Source: Aequorivita sp. UBA3180 (GTDB lineage: Bacteria; Bacteroidota; Bacteroidia; Flavobacteriales; Flavobacteriaceae). Taken from it: a stretch of 64,000 nt of DNA. The stretch covers positions 1 to 64,000 of the forward strand of contig DEXQ01000018.1 of assembly GCA_002364215.1 (NCBI GenBank), given 5' to 3'. The notes beneath the pieces were generated by a model. The model was not told where the DNA came from and did not search any database. It saw only the letters and a list, made by a program, of their open reading frames with translations. Below are positions 25,716 through 35,178 of this stretch, piece after piece. Position 1 is the first letter of the stretch. Each line of letters begins with the position of its first letter. The translations under genes were made by a program, and so were the position numbers.

Positions 25716-26660
25716 ATGAAATCTATAATTCTCATAATACCATATATAGGAAAATGGCCACTTTGGTTTGATGCACATTTAGTTTCCATTGCAAAGAATC
25801 CTTCCATCAATTGGTTGTTTATAACTGATTGTGCAATACCTGACGTATATCCTGAGAACGTCCGTTTTGTTCCATCAACTTTGGAATCGCTTAACAACAA
25901 AATTAATGATGTGCTAGGCGTAAATGTTCCCTTATCTCCACGTAAGATCTGTGATGTAAGGCCTGCTTACGGTGAAATATTCCAAGAATATATTTCAGAC
26001 TATGATTTTTGGGGTTTTTGTGATGTAGATATCATTTGGGGAAATATCGGGGGGTATGTTTCAGATGATATACTGAGCAATTACGATATTATTTCCAGTA
26101 GAAAAGAAGCCGTAGCAGGTCATTTTACCATCTTTAAAAATAATCCAGAAATAAATTCCATATACTTATCAATACCAGAATTTAAAGAATTGCTATCCTT
26201 GAATAAATTGATGCGGATTGACGAGGAAGCATTTACAATTCATTTAAAAAATGAAAAGAAACATGCTAAGTTTAAAATTTGGTGGGAAGATTATTTGATG
26301 AGCCACAATAATGGAAAAGCCCATCAAGAATATTGTTTGGACAAATGGCTTTGGAAAGAGGGTAAAATGTTAGAATTGAAAAATGGAGAGCCAATAAACG
26401 AAGTGATGTATCTGCATTTTATCAATTGGAAACGGACAATGAAATATTGTGAGATTCAATATGATGAGAATGTAAGGATGTTTTATGTAAGTTATATAGG
26501 AATGCACTATAAAATGCATAGCAATCTTGCCAAAAATTATAACAGTTTTAAAAATGTTTTTAATGGTTATAATATAAGAGAATCTAGACGAATGCAAAAG
26601 AAAAAAATACAGCGTATTATTAAAAGAATTAATAGAAAGATATTTAAAAAATTAAATTGA
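25716..26660 (+). CDS. GT-A-like glycosyltransferase of the DUF6625 type
   Basis: The start SIILIIPYIGKWPLWFDAHL and the FWGFCDVDIIWGNIGGY segment near residue 96-112, with its D-x-D, point to a GT-A fold transferase of the family I remember as DUF6625. LYLHFINWKR near the end (YLHFINWKR) is also conserved in it. The ATG at 25716 is preferred over a TTG one codon upstream. The C-terminus is very basic. Donor and acceptor are unknown. Confidence 0.65.
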   Translation: MKSIILIIPYIGKWPLWFDAHLVSIAKNPSINWLFITDCAIPDVYPENVRFVPSTLESLNNKINDVLGVNVPLSPRKICDVRPAYGEIFQEYISDYDFWGFCDVDIIWGNIGGYVSDDILSNYDIISSRKEAVAGHFTIFKNNPEINSIYLSIPEFKELLSLNKLMRIDEEAFTIHLKNEKKHAKFKIWWEDYLMSHNNGKAHQEYCLDKWLWKEGKMLELKNGEPINEVMYLHFINWKRTMKYCEIQYDENVRMFYVSYIGMHYKMHSNLAKNYNSFKNVFNGYNIRESRRMQKKKIQRIIKRINRKIFKKLN

Positions 26661-27787
26661 AAACAATCTCCCTCTTTCATCCTTTCTCAGCTAAAGCAAT
26701 CGGCCTAAGTGAAAACGATCTTGTTTATTCACATAGCAAACCCCATGAAAAAGCATTGCTAAAGTTGCAGGAAGAGGGTAATAAGGTTTCCATTGATTAT
26801 TTTACGGGAGGTGTTTTTCCTTTTTCCAAAAAAATAAATGGAATGTCCAAAAGGTTTTGGCCTATAACCAAACCGCTTGTTATGAACCGTCATGGCTGGC
26901 GCAGGCAGCATTCATTTTTTCATTATTGGCATTCTTTTTTTACCCCCCCAGACCTAACAATCATTAACATGTCTGGCCACGGTAGTCCCTTTTGCTTCAA
27001 GCTTGCGAAAATGCTCGTTAAGAAACAAAAGCCTTATATAGCAATGATAGGGGGTATCCATATATCTTACGATTTACGGGCGAAAACATACTATGAAAAT
27101 GCACATCACATTATTGTACATACCGAAGTCCAAAAAAGACAATTGTTGCAAAATGAGGTGTTTAAAAATCTAAACATTCGCGTAATGCCCTTGGGTATAG
27201 ATACTTCCATTTTTATTCCCAAAGAGAAAACTTCTAACAGTATTGAATTGCTTTTTGTTGGACGCATTTCGCGCTTAAAACAAATAGAGCTTTGCCTCGA
27301 AACCTTAGCCTTTCTTATTGAAAGCCAAAGCAGAAAAGTTACTTTAACCATTGTTGGTCCTGTAAGCGATGAGCTTTATTTTTCTGAACTTAAAGCCTTG
27401 GCAATACAATTGCAAATACCCGAAAAAGTTGATTTTGTTGGTTCCGTGGAGCAAAGTAAATTGGTGCCTTATTATCAAAAAGCCAACCTACTTTTATTGC
27501 CAAGCGCCCACGAATCTTTTGGGATGGTAATGGTGGAAGCAATGTCCTGTGGCACGCCTGTGGTAGCTTTAAAAGGTTCAGGGGGACCGGATGAGATTGT
27601 TGAAAATGGTATTAATGGGATATTGACTTCTAAAGATAAGTATGCAGATAAGGTGTTGGATTATTTTCAGACCAAAGAACTTAATTTTAATTTAAGTAAA
27701 AATGCAAGACATTTAGTGGAACAAAAATGGAGCCTTGCCCAAACGGAAGCTGCGTTACGGAGTTCAATCAATGAAGTTTTTCGTTAA
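26657..27787 (+). CDS. Family 4 glycosyltransferase
   Basis: This is a GT-B fold enzyme with 376 aa. The donor-site ELLFVGRISRLKQIELCL lies near residue 196, and the E-x7-E motif lies in ESFGMVMVEAMSCGTPVVA near residue 293. The N-terminal half contains VIHTEVQKRQLL and PLGIDTSIF. It uses a TTG start that overlaps the previous stop (TTGA), and no better start is available. The sugar transferred is unknown. Confidence 0.85.
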   Translation: MKTISLFHPFSAKAIGLSENDLVYSHSKPHEKALLKLQEEGNKVSIDYFTGGVFPFSKKINGMSKRFWPITKPLVMNRHGWRRQHSFFHYWHSFFTPPDLTIINMSGHGSPFCFKLAKMLVKKQKPYIAMIGGIHISYDLRAKTYYENAHHIIVHTEVQKRQLLQNEVFKNLNIRVMPLGIDTSIFIPKEKTSNSIELLFVGRISRLKQIELCLETLAFLIESQSRKVTLTIVGPVSDELYFSELKALAIQLQIPEKVDFVGSVEQSKLVPYYQKANLLLLPSAHESFGMVMVEAMSCGTPVVALKGSGGPDEIVENGINGILTSKDKYADKVLDYFQTKELNFNLSKNARHLVEQKWSLAQTEAALRSSINEVFR

Positions 27788-27795
27788 TTTGTAGA

Positions 27796-28932
27796 ATGCA
27801 GCCTAATTATACCGTAATCATTCACACCCCACAGGAACTCAATCATTCCTCCTATATCCAAACGGGCTTGTTTGAGCTTGAAAAGATGGCCCTTGTAAAT
27901 GTTGAGGTGCAGCTATACCTAAAGAAGAATAAAGGAACTCTGACCGTGGACAACCAGGGCGATATTACAATATCTTCCCGTCCCCATCCCAAAACCTCTT
28001 TTTATACTTTAATTGATAAATCAACTAACAAAAGAATTTCTTTTGCCACCGATTTATATGACTTTGCTGAACATTTTTCGGAAGCTGCACTTAACGGTTG
28101 TGATTATTATTTTAAGCGTAATTTTGAGAGTAGAATTGTAAGTGCTGTACAGCCTAAGGCCAAGGCACAAATCCATAGGCTAGGGATCACATTCGGTAAC
28201 CATTCAAAGTATAAACACGGGAGCAATAAATTTTTACTCGGACTTTTCCTTACTAATCTTAGGCTTAATCTGAAAAAGGACCGATATTTTTTAAAGCGTA
28301 TTCTTAAGACCTATAAGGCCCAAAAAAAACATTGGCAATTTATAAATACTTCCAGGAACATCTCCCGCTTTGAAAATTTTGGGAAAGCCTCTGAAAATAG
28401 CATTATGTTCCAAACGCGTTGTTTTCTTCACGAAAAAGATGTAGATGTAAAACAAATCCACCAGCAGCGTTACCATATAATACAATTATTAAGGCAGCAC
28501 TTTCCAGATACATTTATGGGAGGTTTTGTGCCCTCAAGAGTTGCAAACAAAAATTACAGTGACGCTCTTACTAATGTGCCCACCACTCCAGAGAAATATT
28601 TGGATGCCATGAAAAAAGCGAAAATAGTGATCTATACCCGTGGCTTGGCAAATTCCCCCGCTTGGAAAATGGCAGAATATCTTTCGCAGGGAAAAGTAAT
28701 TATTGCAGAATCACTTAGCACAGAATTACCCGTACCACTTACAGAGGGAAAAGAACTGTTGTATTTTCAAAACGATACAGAGCTTATTGAAAAAATAAAA
28801 ATAGCTTTAGAGGACAAAGCCCTTGCTGCCCGTCTATCAAAAAACGCCCGAGCTTATTTTGAAAAACACGTGCATCCTGTTCAAAATACAAAGCGTATCT
28901 TGGAGCTTATGTTAAACAAACCGCTTGTGTAA
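27796..28932 (+). CDS. Putative GT-B glycosyltransferase (Glyco_trans_1_2-like C-terminus)
   Basis: The 378 aa lack the classical E-x7-E motif. The C-terminal half contains IVIYTRGLANSPAWKMAEYLSQG (split as IYTRGLANSPAWKMAEYL), then KELLYFQNDTELIEKI, which matches the CgeB or Glyco_trans_1_2 type of C-terminal domain. The N-terminal half is not recognisable. It lies between two GT4 genes with gaps of 8 and 2 nt, so it shares their transcript. A transferase role is likely from the domain and context but not proven. Confidence 0.6.
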   Translation: MQPNYTVIIHTPQELNHSSYIQTGLFELEKMALVNVEVQLYLKKNKGTLTVDNQGDITISSRPHPKTSFYTLIDKSTNKRISFATDLYDFAEHFSEAALNGCDYYFKRNFESRIVSAVQPKAKAQIHRLGITFGNHSKYKHGSNKFLLGLFLTNLRLNLKKDRYFLKRILKTYKAQKKHWQFINTSRNISRFENFGKASENSIMFQTRCFLHEKDVDVKQIHQQRYHIIQLLRQHFPDTFMGGFVPSRVANKNYSDALTNVPTTPEKYLDAMKKAKIVIYTRGLANSPAWKMAEYLSQGKVIIAESLSTELPVPLTEGKELLYFQNDTELIEKIKIALEDKALAARLSKNARAYFEKHVHPVQNTKRILELMLNKPLV

Positions 28933-28934
28933 TT

Positions 28935-29963
28935 GTGAATGTATTCCTAATCCACCATCGCTCTCCGCACCATGCCATCAATTCCGGTTATGGTAGGTTG
29001 ATGGATTATCTAAATGCAAAAGTGGTTTATGGAAATACTAAATTTCCGTTTCGGCTTGCTAAAGTTTTAGCGGGATTTCATTCCCAAAGTATGGGGAACT
29101 ATAATGTTGGGAGTGTACTAAAAGCGATTGAACTGTATCAATTGCTCAAAAAGAACAAAGGGCAAAAGAACATTGTCCACTTTTTAAATGGGGAAAGGGA
29201 TGTTCGTCATCTGGGTTTTTTTAAACGCCGCTTTCCCAACACAAAGTTTTGCGCCACCTTTCACAAACCGCCAGAGATTTTAAAGCAAACCATCCCAAAT
29301 CCGACAGCATTACAAAAATTGGATGCTGCCATTGCCGTAGGTACAAATCAAGTTCATTTTTTAAAGGAATGGTTGCGATTGGAAAATGTGGCCTATATAC
29401 CACATGGCGTGGACACCCAATTTTTTGCACCTTATACTTCAATAAAAGAAAAGAACAGCCTCTTGTTTGTGGGACAGCATCTTCGCGATTTTGATACGTT
29501 CAATAAATCCGTTCCAAAACTCGCCGTAGCAATCGCTAATTTGCAGATTAGAGTAGTTATTCATCCTGCATATAGTAGCAAAATTGAGCCCCATAGTTGT
29601 GTCGATATTTTATCTGACGTAAATGACGAACAACTGCGAAGACTTTACCATCAAGCTACTCTTTTATATTTGCCCCTGCTGGACAGCACGGCCTGTAATT
29701 CCCTTTTGGAAGCGATGGCCTGTGGCCTGCCTATAATTACAACTAATGTTGGTGGTAATGCGAATTATTTAAAAAATACTTCCAATATCTTGGTTGAAAG
29801 CGGAAATGTTGATGGTTTTATTAATGAAACTATTGCGTTATTGCAGGATGAACTTCGCTTGACTAATATGGGTAAATCTTCAAGAGAAAAAGCTATTGAA
29901 ATGGATTGGGTAAACTTGTTAAAGGATGTAAATCAATTCTATCAGAAAATGATTAGTCAATAA
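28935..29963 (+). CDS. Family 4 glycosyltransferase
   Basis: The GTG start begins MNVFLIHHRSPHHAINSGYG. VAYIPHGVDTQFF and NSLLFVGQHLRDF mark the linker and donor domain. TACNSLLEAMACGLPIITT near residue 252 carries the catalytic glutamates. The length of 342 aa is slightly short for GT4 but complete. It is followed after 17 nt by the MBOAT gene. Confidence 0.83.
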   Translation: MNVFLIHHRSPHHAINSGYGRLMDYLNAKVVYGNTKFPFRLAKVLAGFHSQSMGNYNVGSVLKAIELYQLLKKNKGQKNIVHFLNGERDVRHLGFFKRRFPNTKFCATFHKPPEILKQTIPNPTALQKLDAAIAVGTNQVHFLKEWLRLENVAYIPHGVDTQFFAPYTSIKEKNSLLFVGQHLRDFDTFNKSVPKLAVAIANLQIRVVIHPAYSSKIEPHSCVDILSDVNDEQLRRLYHQATLLYLPLLDSTACNSLLEAMACGLPIITTNVGGNANYLKNTSNILVESGNVDGFINETIALLQDELRLTNMGKSSREKAIEMDWVNLLKDVNQFYQKMISQ

Positions 29964-29980
29964 CAAACATTTTAGAATAA

Positions 29981-31414
29981 ATGATTTTTAACTCTCTCGA
30001 TTTCGCAATCTTTTTGCCTATAGTGTTTTTATTATACTGGTTTGTATTTAATAAAAACTTAAAAGCCCAAAATGCTTTAATCGTTGTAGCGAGTTATGTT
30101 TTTTATGGATGGTGGGATTGGCGATTTCTTTTTTTGATCCTTTTTAGCACCGCGGTCGATTATACGGTCTGTATTCTTTTAGAAAAAGAAAATAGTTTAA
30201 TCAAGCGCAAGCTATTGCTTTGGATTAGTATATTGGTTAATCTGGGTTTTTTGGGCTTCTTTAAATACTATAATTTCTTCTTGGATAACTTTATTGCTTC
30301 ATTTTCCTTATTTGGGATGGAAATCAAATCCACTTCATTAAATATAATCCTTCCAGTTGGAATTAGTTTTTATACCTTCCAAACGCTCAGCTACTCCATA
30401 GACGTTTACCGAAAGAAGATGCATGCCACGAAAGATTTTGTCGCTTTTTCTGCCTTTGTCAGCTTTTTTCCGCAGCTTGTGGCAGGTCCAATTGAGAGAG
30501 CGACACAGTTGCTTCCTCAATTTAAAAAAGAACGGAAGTTTAATTATAATGAAGCTGTTATAGGTTCAAAACAGATTTTGTGGGGGCTCTTTAAAAAAAT
30601 GGTCATTGCGGATAATTGTGCATATTACGCCAATATGATTTTTGATAATTCAGCCAATCTTTCGGGAAGCACACTTTTGTTGGGAGCAATCTTTTTCACC
30701 TTTCAAATTTATGGTGATTTTTCTGGTTATTCAGATATAGCAATTGGAACAGCAAGATTGTTCGGTTTTCGACTGATGCGCAATTTTGCATACCCATATT
30801 TTTCAAGGGATATTGCTGAGTTTTGGCGTCGTTGGCACATTTCTCTCTCTACCTGGTTCCGTGACTATTTGTACATTCCAATAGGTGGTTCAAGAGGTTC
30901 CAAATTTCAACAAATACGAAATATTTTTATTGTATTTATTGTAAGTGGTTTTTGGCATGGCGCCAATTGGACCTTTATTTTTTGGGGTTTTCTAAATGCA
31001 CTTTACTTTATTCCTCTAATGCTTTCAAATAGAAACAGACAGTATCTGGATATTGTTGCAGAGCATACTTACTTACCTAGTATTAAAGAATTTTTGAAAA
31101 TATTGGTCACATTCTCTTTAACAGTATTTGCATGGATTTTCTTTAGAGCTGAGAATATGACCCATGCTTTTAAGTACATAAAGGGAATCGCCGACGGTTA
31201 TCTTTTTAAAATCCCATCCATTCGACCAACCGATCTTTTTGTGCTAATTTTAATGTTTATGGTTTTGGAATGGCTGGGGAGAAAACATGAATTTCCATTG
31301 CAAAATATCTTTATTAAAAATAGAGTGTTTCGATGGTCGTTCTACATACTTTTAATCTTGATTATCATTATATTTAGTGGTAGACAGCAGGAATTTATTT
31401 ATTTTCAATTTTAG
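29981..31414 (+). CDS. MBOAT family O-acyltransferase (AlgI-like)
   Basis: A 477-aa inner-membrane protein with about ten hydrophobic helices. It moves acyl groups, usually acetyl, across the membrane for glycan O-acylation. The family histidines are His286 in RRWHISLSTWFRDY and the catalytic His326 in SGFWHGANW. The N-terminus MIFNSLDFAIFLPIVFLLYW is typical of AlgI and PatA. The next gene encodes an SGNH-like protein and starts 2 nt later, the usual partner arrangement. Confidence 0.92.
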   Translation: MIFNSLDFAIFLPIVFLLYWFVFNKNLKAQNALIVVASYVFYGWWDWRFLFLILFSTAVDYTVCILLEKENSLIKRKLLLWISILVNLGFLGFFKYYNFFLDNFIASFSLFGMEIKSTSLNIILPVGISFYTFQTLSYSIDVYRKKMHATKDFVAFSAFVSFFPQLVAGPIERATQLLPQFKKERKFNYNEAVIGSKQILWGLFKKMVIADNCAYYANMIFDNSANLSGSTLLLGAIFFTFQIYGDFSGYSDIAIGTARLFGFRLMRNFAYPYFSRDIAEFWRRWHISLSTWFRDYLYIPIGGSRGSKFQQIRNIFIVFIVSGFWHGANWTFIFWGFLNALYFIPLMLSNRNRQYLDIVAEHTYLPSIKEFLKILVTFSLTVFAWIFFRAENMTHAFKYIKGIADGYLFKIPSIRPTDLFVLILMFMVLEWLGRKHEFPLQNIFIKNRVFRWSFYILLILIIIIFSGRQQEFIYFQF

Positions 31415-31416
31415 GG

Positions 31417-32349
31417 ATGACGTTATTTTTAAAAAAAGTGGGATTATTCCTTATAACGCTTGTTACAGTTTGTCTGCTTGTATTTGGAATTCAAACTTGG
31501 ATTATTCGTGAGCGGGCAGATTTTAAATTTCAAAAAAAGCCTGAATATATAATGATAGGCCACTCACACCCTGAATGTGCTTATAATGATTCCCTTATAT
31601 CTAATTTCACAAATGTATCAGACTCCGGGGAATCCTATTTTTATACCTATTATAAATTAATAGAACTTTTAAAGGATAATCCTGGTATTGAGATCGTTAT
31701 GATAGAGTTCACAAATAACCAAGTTGATTCGGCAATGGATGAATGGATTTGGGGGGAAAAATCAATTTCACATTTTTATCCAAAATATGGTGCTTTCATA
31801 AGTTTACAAGATCAAGTTTTACTGGCAAGGAAAAATTTCGGCTCTGTCTTAAATAGTTTCTCGGTTTTACAAAAAAGAAATTTCTTGAGAAATGTTAATA
31901 ATGATCATAATTATGTCGATCACATTGGGGGTTATGTGTATTATGAAAAAAATGCAGTGGAGGAGGCAAAACTAGATCAAAAAAGAACAAAAAAAAACTC
32001 CCCTCTAAGTAGCGAACATTCTACTAATATTAAATATTTAGAAAAGATTATTAGACTTTGTAGGCAAAACAATAAAGAAATAGTCTTGATACGCACTCCT
32101 CAGCATAAATATCTTAAAATGAGAAATAATGAAAAAAAATATCTTAATGTATATGCTGCGAAATTTATTAATATTCCGTTTATCGACTTTAATGATTTTA
32201 ATATCCCTGATTATGGATATAAAGATTTGGAACATTTAAATTATAAAGGGGCCAATATAATATCAAAAGTTATGGATTCATTAATACAAAATAAAATTAT
32301 TGAAAAATACATTTTAAATAAGGAAAAACGTATAATAATAAATAAATAG
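31417..32349 (+). CDS. Membrane-anchored SGNH-hydrolase-like protein, partner of MBOAT
   Basis: Residues about 7-27 form an N-terminal membrane anchor (KVGLFLITLVTVCLLVFGI). The rest should face the periplasm. GHSHPECAYND near residue 48 replaces the GDS block of SGNH enzymes, and DLEHLNYKGANIISK near the end supplies the D-x-x-H block. This resembles the AlgJ/AlgX and PatB partners that place the acyl group on the polymer. The Gly-His-Ser variation and the missing canonical Asn block are worth noting. The pairing with MBOAT is strong evidence and the activity is inferred. Confidence 0.68.
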   Translation: MTLFLKKVGLFLITLVTVCLLVFGIQTWIIRERADFKFQKKPEYIMIGHSHPECAYNDSLISNFTNVSDSGESYFYTYYKLIELLKDNPGIEIVMIEFTNNQVDSAMDEWIWGEKSISHFYPKYGAFISLQDQVLLARKNFGSVLNSFSVLQKRNFLRNVNNDHNYVDHIGGYVYYEKNAVEEAKLDQKRTKKNSPLSSEHSTNIKYLEKIIRLCRQNNKEIVLIRTPQHKYLKMRNNEKKYLNVYAAKFINIPFIDFNDFNIPDYGYKDLEHLNYKGANIISKVMDSLIQNKIIEKYILNKEKRIIINK

Positions 32350-32361
32350 GATTATAATAAT

Positions 32362-33552
32362 TTGAAAAAAGAGAGGCTCAAAATAATAATCTTCGACGGC
32401 AGTTTTAAAACCACGCCTTTTATTAATCGGTTGGTGAAAGGGCTGGTTTTAAACCATCAGGTATATATCCTAGGTTTCAATGAAAAGTTGGCAAAACCCA
32501 TATACGGAGTACGATATGTTTCCTTGGGCAGCAATCAAAGCAAGCTGATGTTTACGGTTACTACGTTGGGCAAGCTTTTACAATTGAAGAAATTTAATTT
32601 ATTGTTCCCTACGCTAAAAAAATTAATAAAGGGAAAGCGTCAAGCATTGCAGCAACAAAACCTGGACTTGGCCCTTAAAAATATTTCTCCAGATATAATA
32701 CATTTACAATGGCCCTCTGTAATCCCTTGGTTTGAAGTAGTTCTTATGGAACAAAAAATTCCGGTTGTTTTGAGCCAACGTGGATTTCACAGCAACGTCC
32801 GTCCCTTTGTTGATGAAGCAAATTTTGAATATTTAAATAAATGGTATCCCAAAATAGCTGGCTTTCATTCCGTTTCCAAAGCCATTGCAGCCAATGGCAA
32901 TAGAATCTGGAACGCTCCAAAGAAGATAGATCACGTCATTTACACAGGACTCAATTTGGATGAAATTCCATTTTCAAAAAACTATAATCGTTCCAATCCA
33001 TTAAAAATACTCTCTATTGGTAGGGCGCATTGGATTAAGGGCTATGATTATGCCTTGCAGAGCTGTAAAATTTTGCTGGAGAAAGGTGTTCCATTCCAAT
33101 ATTCCATTATTGGCGGTGCAGGCGATGAGGAGCTACAGTTTTTAGTGGACAATCTTGGGTTGAATAACTATGTGATTTTGCAAAGACGAAAGCCGCAACC
33201 GGAAGTATTCAACCTAATGCAGGAAGCTTCCCTGCTATTGATGCCCAGTTTGGAAGAGGGTATCCCGAATGTGGTGGTGGAGGCTATGGCTATTGGGCTA
33301 CCGGTAATCAGTACAGACTGTGGGGGAGTACCCGAATTGATTACAAATGATAAGGACGGTTGGTTGGTGCCTACCCGTAATCCTCAGGCATTGGCGGGAG
33401 CAATTGAGGATTTTTTAGGGTTATCCCTAAATAAGGTTGAAGAAGTACGTTTGGCGGCTCGGAAAAAAGTGGAACAGCAGCATAATGAGGAACAGATGGT
33501 TAAAGGAATGGAGGAATTGTATTTTGAGGTTGTTGTTTTAAAAAAACCTTGA
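32362..33552 (+). CDS. Family 4 glycosyltransferase
   Basis: The 396 aa start at a TTG (MKKERLKIIIFDGSF). IYTGLNLDEIPF, LKILSIGRAHWIKGYDYAL near residue 214 and the E-x7-E segment EGIPNVVVEAMAIGLPVIS near residue 300 define GT4. The long basic stretch around residues 73-95 in the acceptor domain could bind membrane lipids. A palindromic repeat block follows, so this may be the last gene of its transcript. Confidence 0.86.
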   Translation: MKKERLKIIIFDGSFKTTPFINRLVKGLVLNHQVYILGFNEKLAKPIYGVRYVSLGSNQSKLMFTVTTLGKLLQLKKFNLLFPTLKKLIKGKRQALQQQNLDLALKNISPDIIHLQWPSVIPWFEVVLMEQKIPVVLSQRGFHSNVRPFVDEANFEYLNKWYPKIAGFHSVSKAIAANGNRIWNAPKKIDHVIYTGLNLDEIPFSKNYNRSNPLKILSIGRAHWIKGYDYALQSCKILLEKGVPFQYSIIGGAGDEELQFLVDNLGLNNYVILQRRKPQPEVFNLMQEASLLLMPSLEEGIPNVVVEAMAIGLPVISTDCGGVPELITNDKDGWLVPTRNPQALAGAIEDFLGLSLNKVEEVRLAARKKVEQQHNEEQMVKGMEELYFEVVVLKKP

Positions 33553-33555
33553 AAA

Positions 33556-33745
33556 CATCCCTCCCCAGCCCTCCCTTCAAAGGGAGGGAGCCAGATTGGG
33601 AAAATAATTATTCCATATTATGGATCATAAGTCCCCGTTTGAAGCCTGTGCTGAGCGAAGTGGAAGTAGGGTTTTAGGGGGTTGTAAAATTAACGCCGTT
33701 AAAAAAAGCCCCCTCTTCGAAGAGGGGGTTGGGGGAGATGTTTTT
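33556..33745. repeat. G/C-palindrome repeats of the 1-381 family
   Basis: CCCTCCCTTCAAAGGGAGGG at 33569-33588 and CCCCCTCTTCGAAGAGGGGG at 33709-33728 are two strong hairpins, with the flank words CATCCCTCCCC and GTTGGGGGAGATG seen at the window start. The 240-nt spacer carries no gene. The hairpins may stop or attenuate transcription. Confidence 0.8.
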
Positions 33746-33792
33746 ATAGGAGTAAACCCCTATATTTATAAAAATTTTCTGTAACGTTCACA

Positions 33793-35175
33793 ATGAGTTA
33801 TATCAAAACCCCAATAATTCCACCCCACCAACAATTCGCCAAGGTAGCTGCTCCCCAAGAGTTGGATCATAAAGCCATTTGCATCTTTGCTGCCACAGGT
33901 TTCTTTCTCGATACGGATACCTATTGGAAAAACAAAAAAGTACTGCCCGCCGCTTCCGAAAATACACTTGATGAAAACGGTTTCTTAATTGAAAGCAAAC
34001 CTTGGTTCCAATGGCATTACAGTCCAAGGGATATCAGTTTTGAAAAAGCTTTGGAGGAATTTTCTTGGCTTTTTGAGCAAATCATTTCGGAACAACATAA
34101 AGAGTCAAATGTAATCCTGCCCCTTTCAGGGGGCTTGGATAGCCGGACACAGGCCGTTGCTCTGGCAAAGCTTAAGAAGCCCGTTACAGCGTATAGCTAT
34201 TCATTTAAAGGTGGTTATTCAGAAAGTGCAATTGGGAGGAAAATTGCGAAAGTATGTGGCTTTAACTTTAAGGAATTTACAATAGAATCAGGATATTTGT
34301 GGCCAAAACTAGAAGAATTGCCTTCAATCAACCAATGTTATTCAGACTTTACCCATCCCCGTCAAATGGCAGTTTTGGAAGAATTCAAAAAAATGGAAGG
34401 AGTGTTTTCCCTGGGGCATTGGGGCGATGTGCTGTTTGACCGTGGCGCACCTAAAGAAACGACGGCTGAACAAGTTCTTGAAATAATTTTAAAGAAGATT
34501 GTAAAAAAAGGAGGAATGGAGCTTGCGGCCGCCTTATGGCAGGAATGGAATTTGGAAGGCGACTTTGAAAGCTATTTGCGCGAAAGAATTGCTGGATTAC
34601 TTAAAAAAATTGACATTGAAAACCCAAGTGCTAAACTACGGGCATTTAAAAGTCTGTATTGGGCGCCGCGCTGGACCTCAGTCAATCTTTCCGTCTTTGA
34701 GGCCGCACACCCTATAAGCTTACCCTATTATGACGATAGAATGTGTGAATTTATCTGTACTGTTCCCGAGGAATATCTAGCAGATAGAAAACTTCAAATT
34801 GCCTATATAAAACAACAGAATCCCGACTTGGCTAAAATAACCTGGCAAGACCATAGACCTTTCAATCTTTATACATTTGAAAAAAATAAATCCCCAAATA
34901 ACCTTCCTTATAGAATAGGAAGTAAGCTCAAACGGGAAGTGAGGAATAAAATGGGCAAACCTTATATACAGCGCAATTGGGAATTACAGTTTTTAGGGAT
35001 GGAAAATGATGAAAAATTACAGCAATGGCTCTTTGGGGAGAATCTGCACCCCTTTATTTCAAAACCTTTGCTGGCACGATTTTATAACAGTTTTAAAACT
35101 ATGGATTCGGTTACCTATTCGCATCCGTTGAGTATATTGCTTACCTTGGCAGTCTGGAAACAGTGGAATGAATAG
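33793..35175 (+). CDS. Asparagine-synthase-like amidotransferase lacking the glutaminase active site
   Basis: The ATP-pyrophosphatase loop SGGLDSR is at residues 112-118, and TAYSYSFKGGYSES follows, as in the synthetase half of AsnB. The 460 aa begin with only the tail of the class II amidotransferase domain (ATGFFLDTDTYWKNKKVLPA). The catalytic Cys2 of a glutaminase is absent. AsnB relatives in O-antigen loci convert hexosaminuronic acids to uronamides. The wbpO/wbpP pair at the start of this locus could supply such an acid. Free ammonia or a separate glutaminase would be needed. The function is inferred. Confidence 0.75.
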   Translation: MSYIKTPIIPPHQQFAKVAAPQELDHKAICIFAATGFFLDTDTYWKNKKVLPAASENTLDENGFLIESKPWFQWHYSPRDISFEKALEEFSWLFEQIISEQHKESNVILPLSGGLDSRTQAVALAKLKKPVTAYSYSFKGGYSESAIGRKIAKVCGFNFKEFTIESGYLWPKLEELPSINQCYSDFTHPRQMAVLEEFKKMEGVFSLGHWGDVLFDRGAPKETTAEQVLEIILKKIVKKGGMELAAALWQEWNLEGDFESYLRERIAGLLKKIDIENPSAKLRAFKSLYWAPRWTSVNLSVFEAAHPISLPYYDDRMCEFICTVPEEYLADRKLQIAYIKQQNPDLAKITWQDHRPFNLYTFEKNKSPNNLPYRIGSKLKREVRNKMGKPYIQRNWELQFLGMENDEKLQQWLFGENLHPFISKPLLARFYNSFKTMDSVTYSHPLSILLTLAVWKQWNE

Positions 35176-35178
35176 CTT

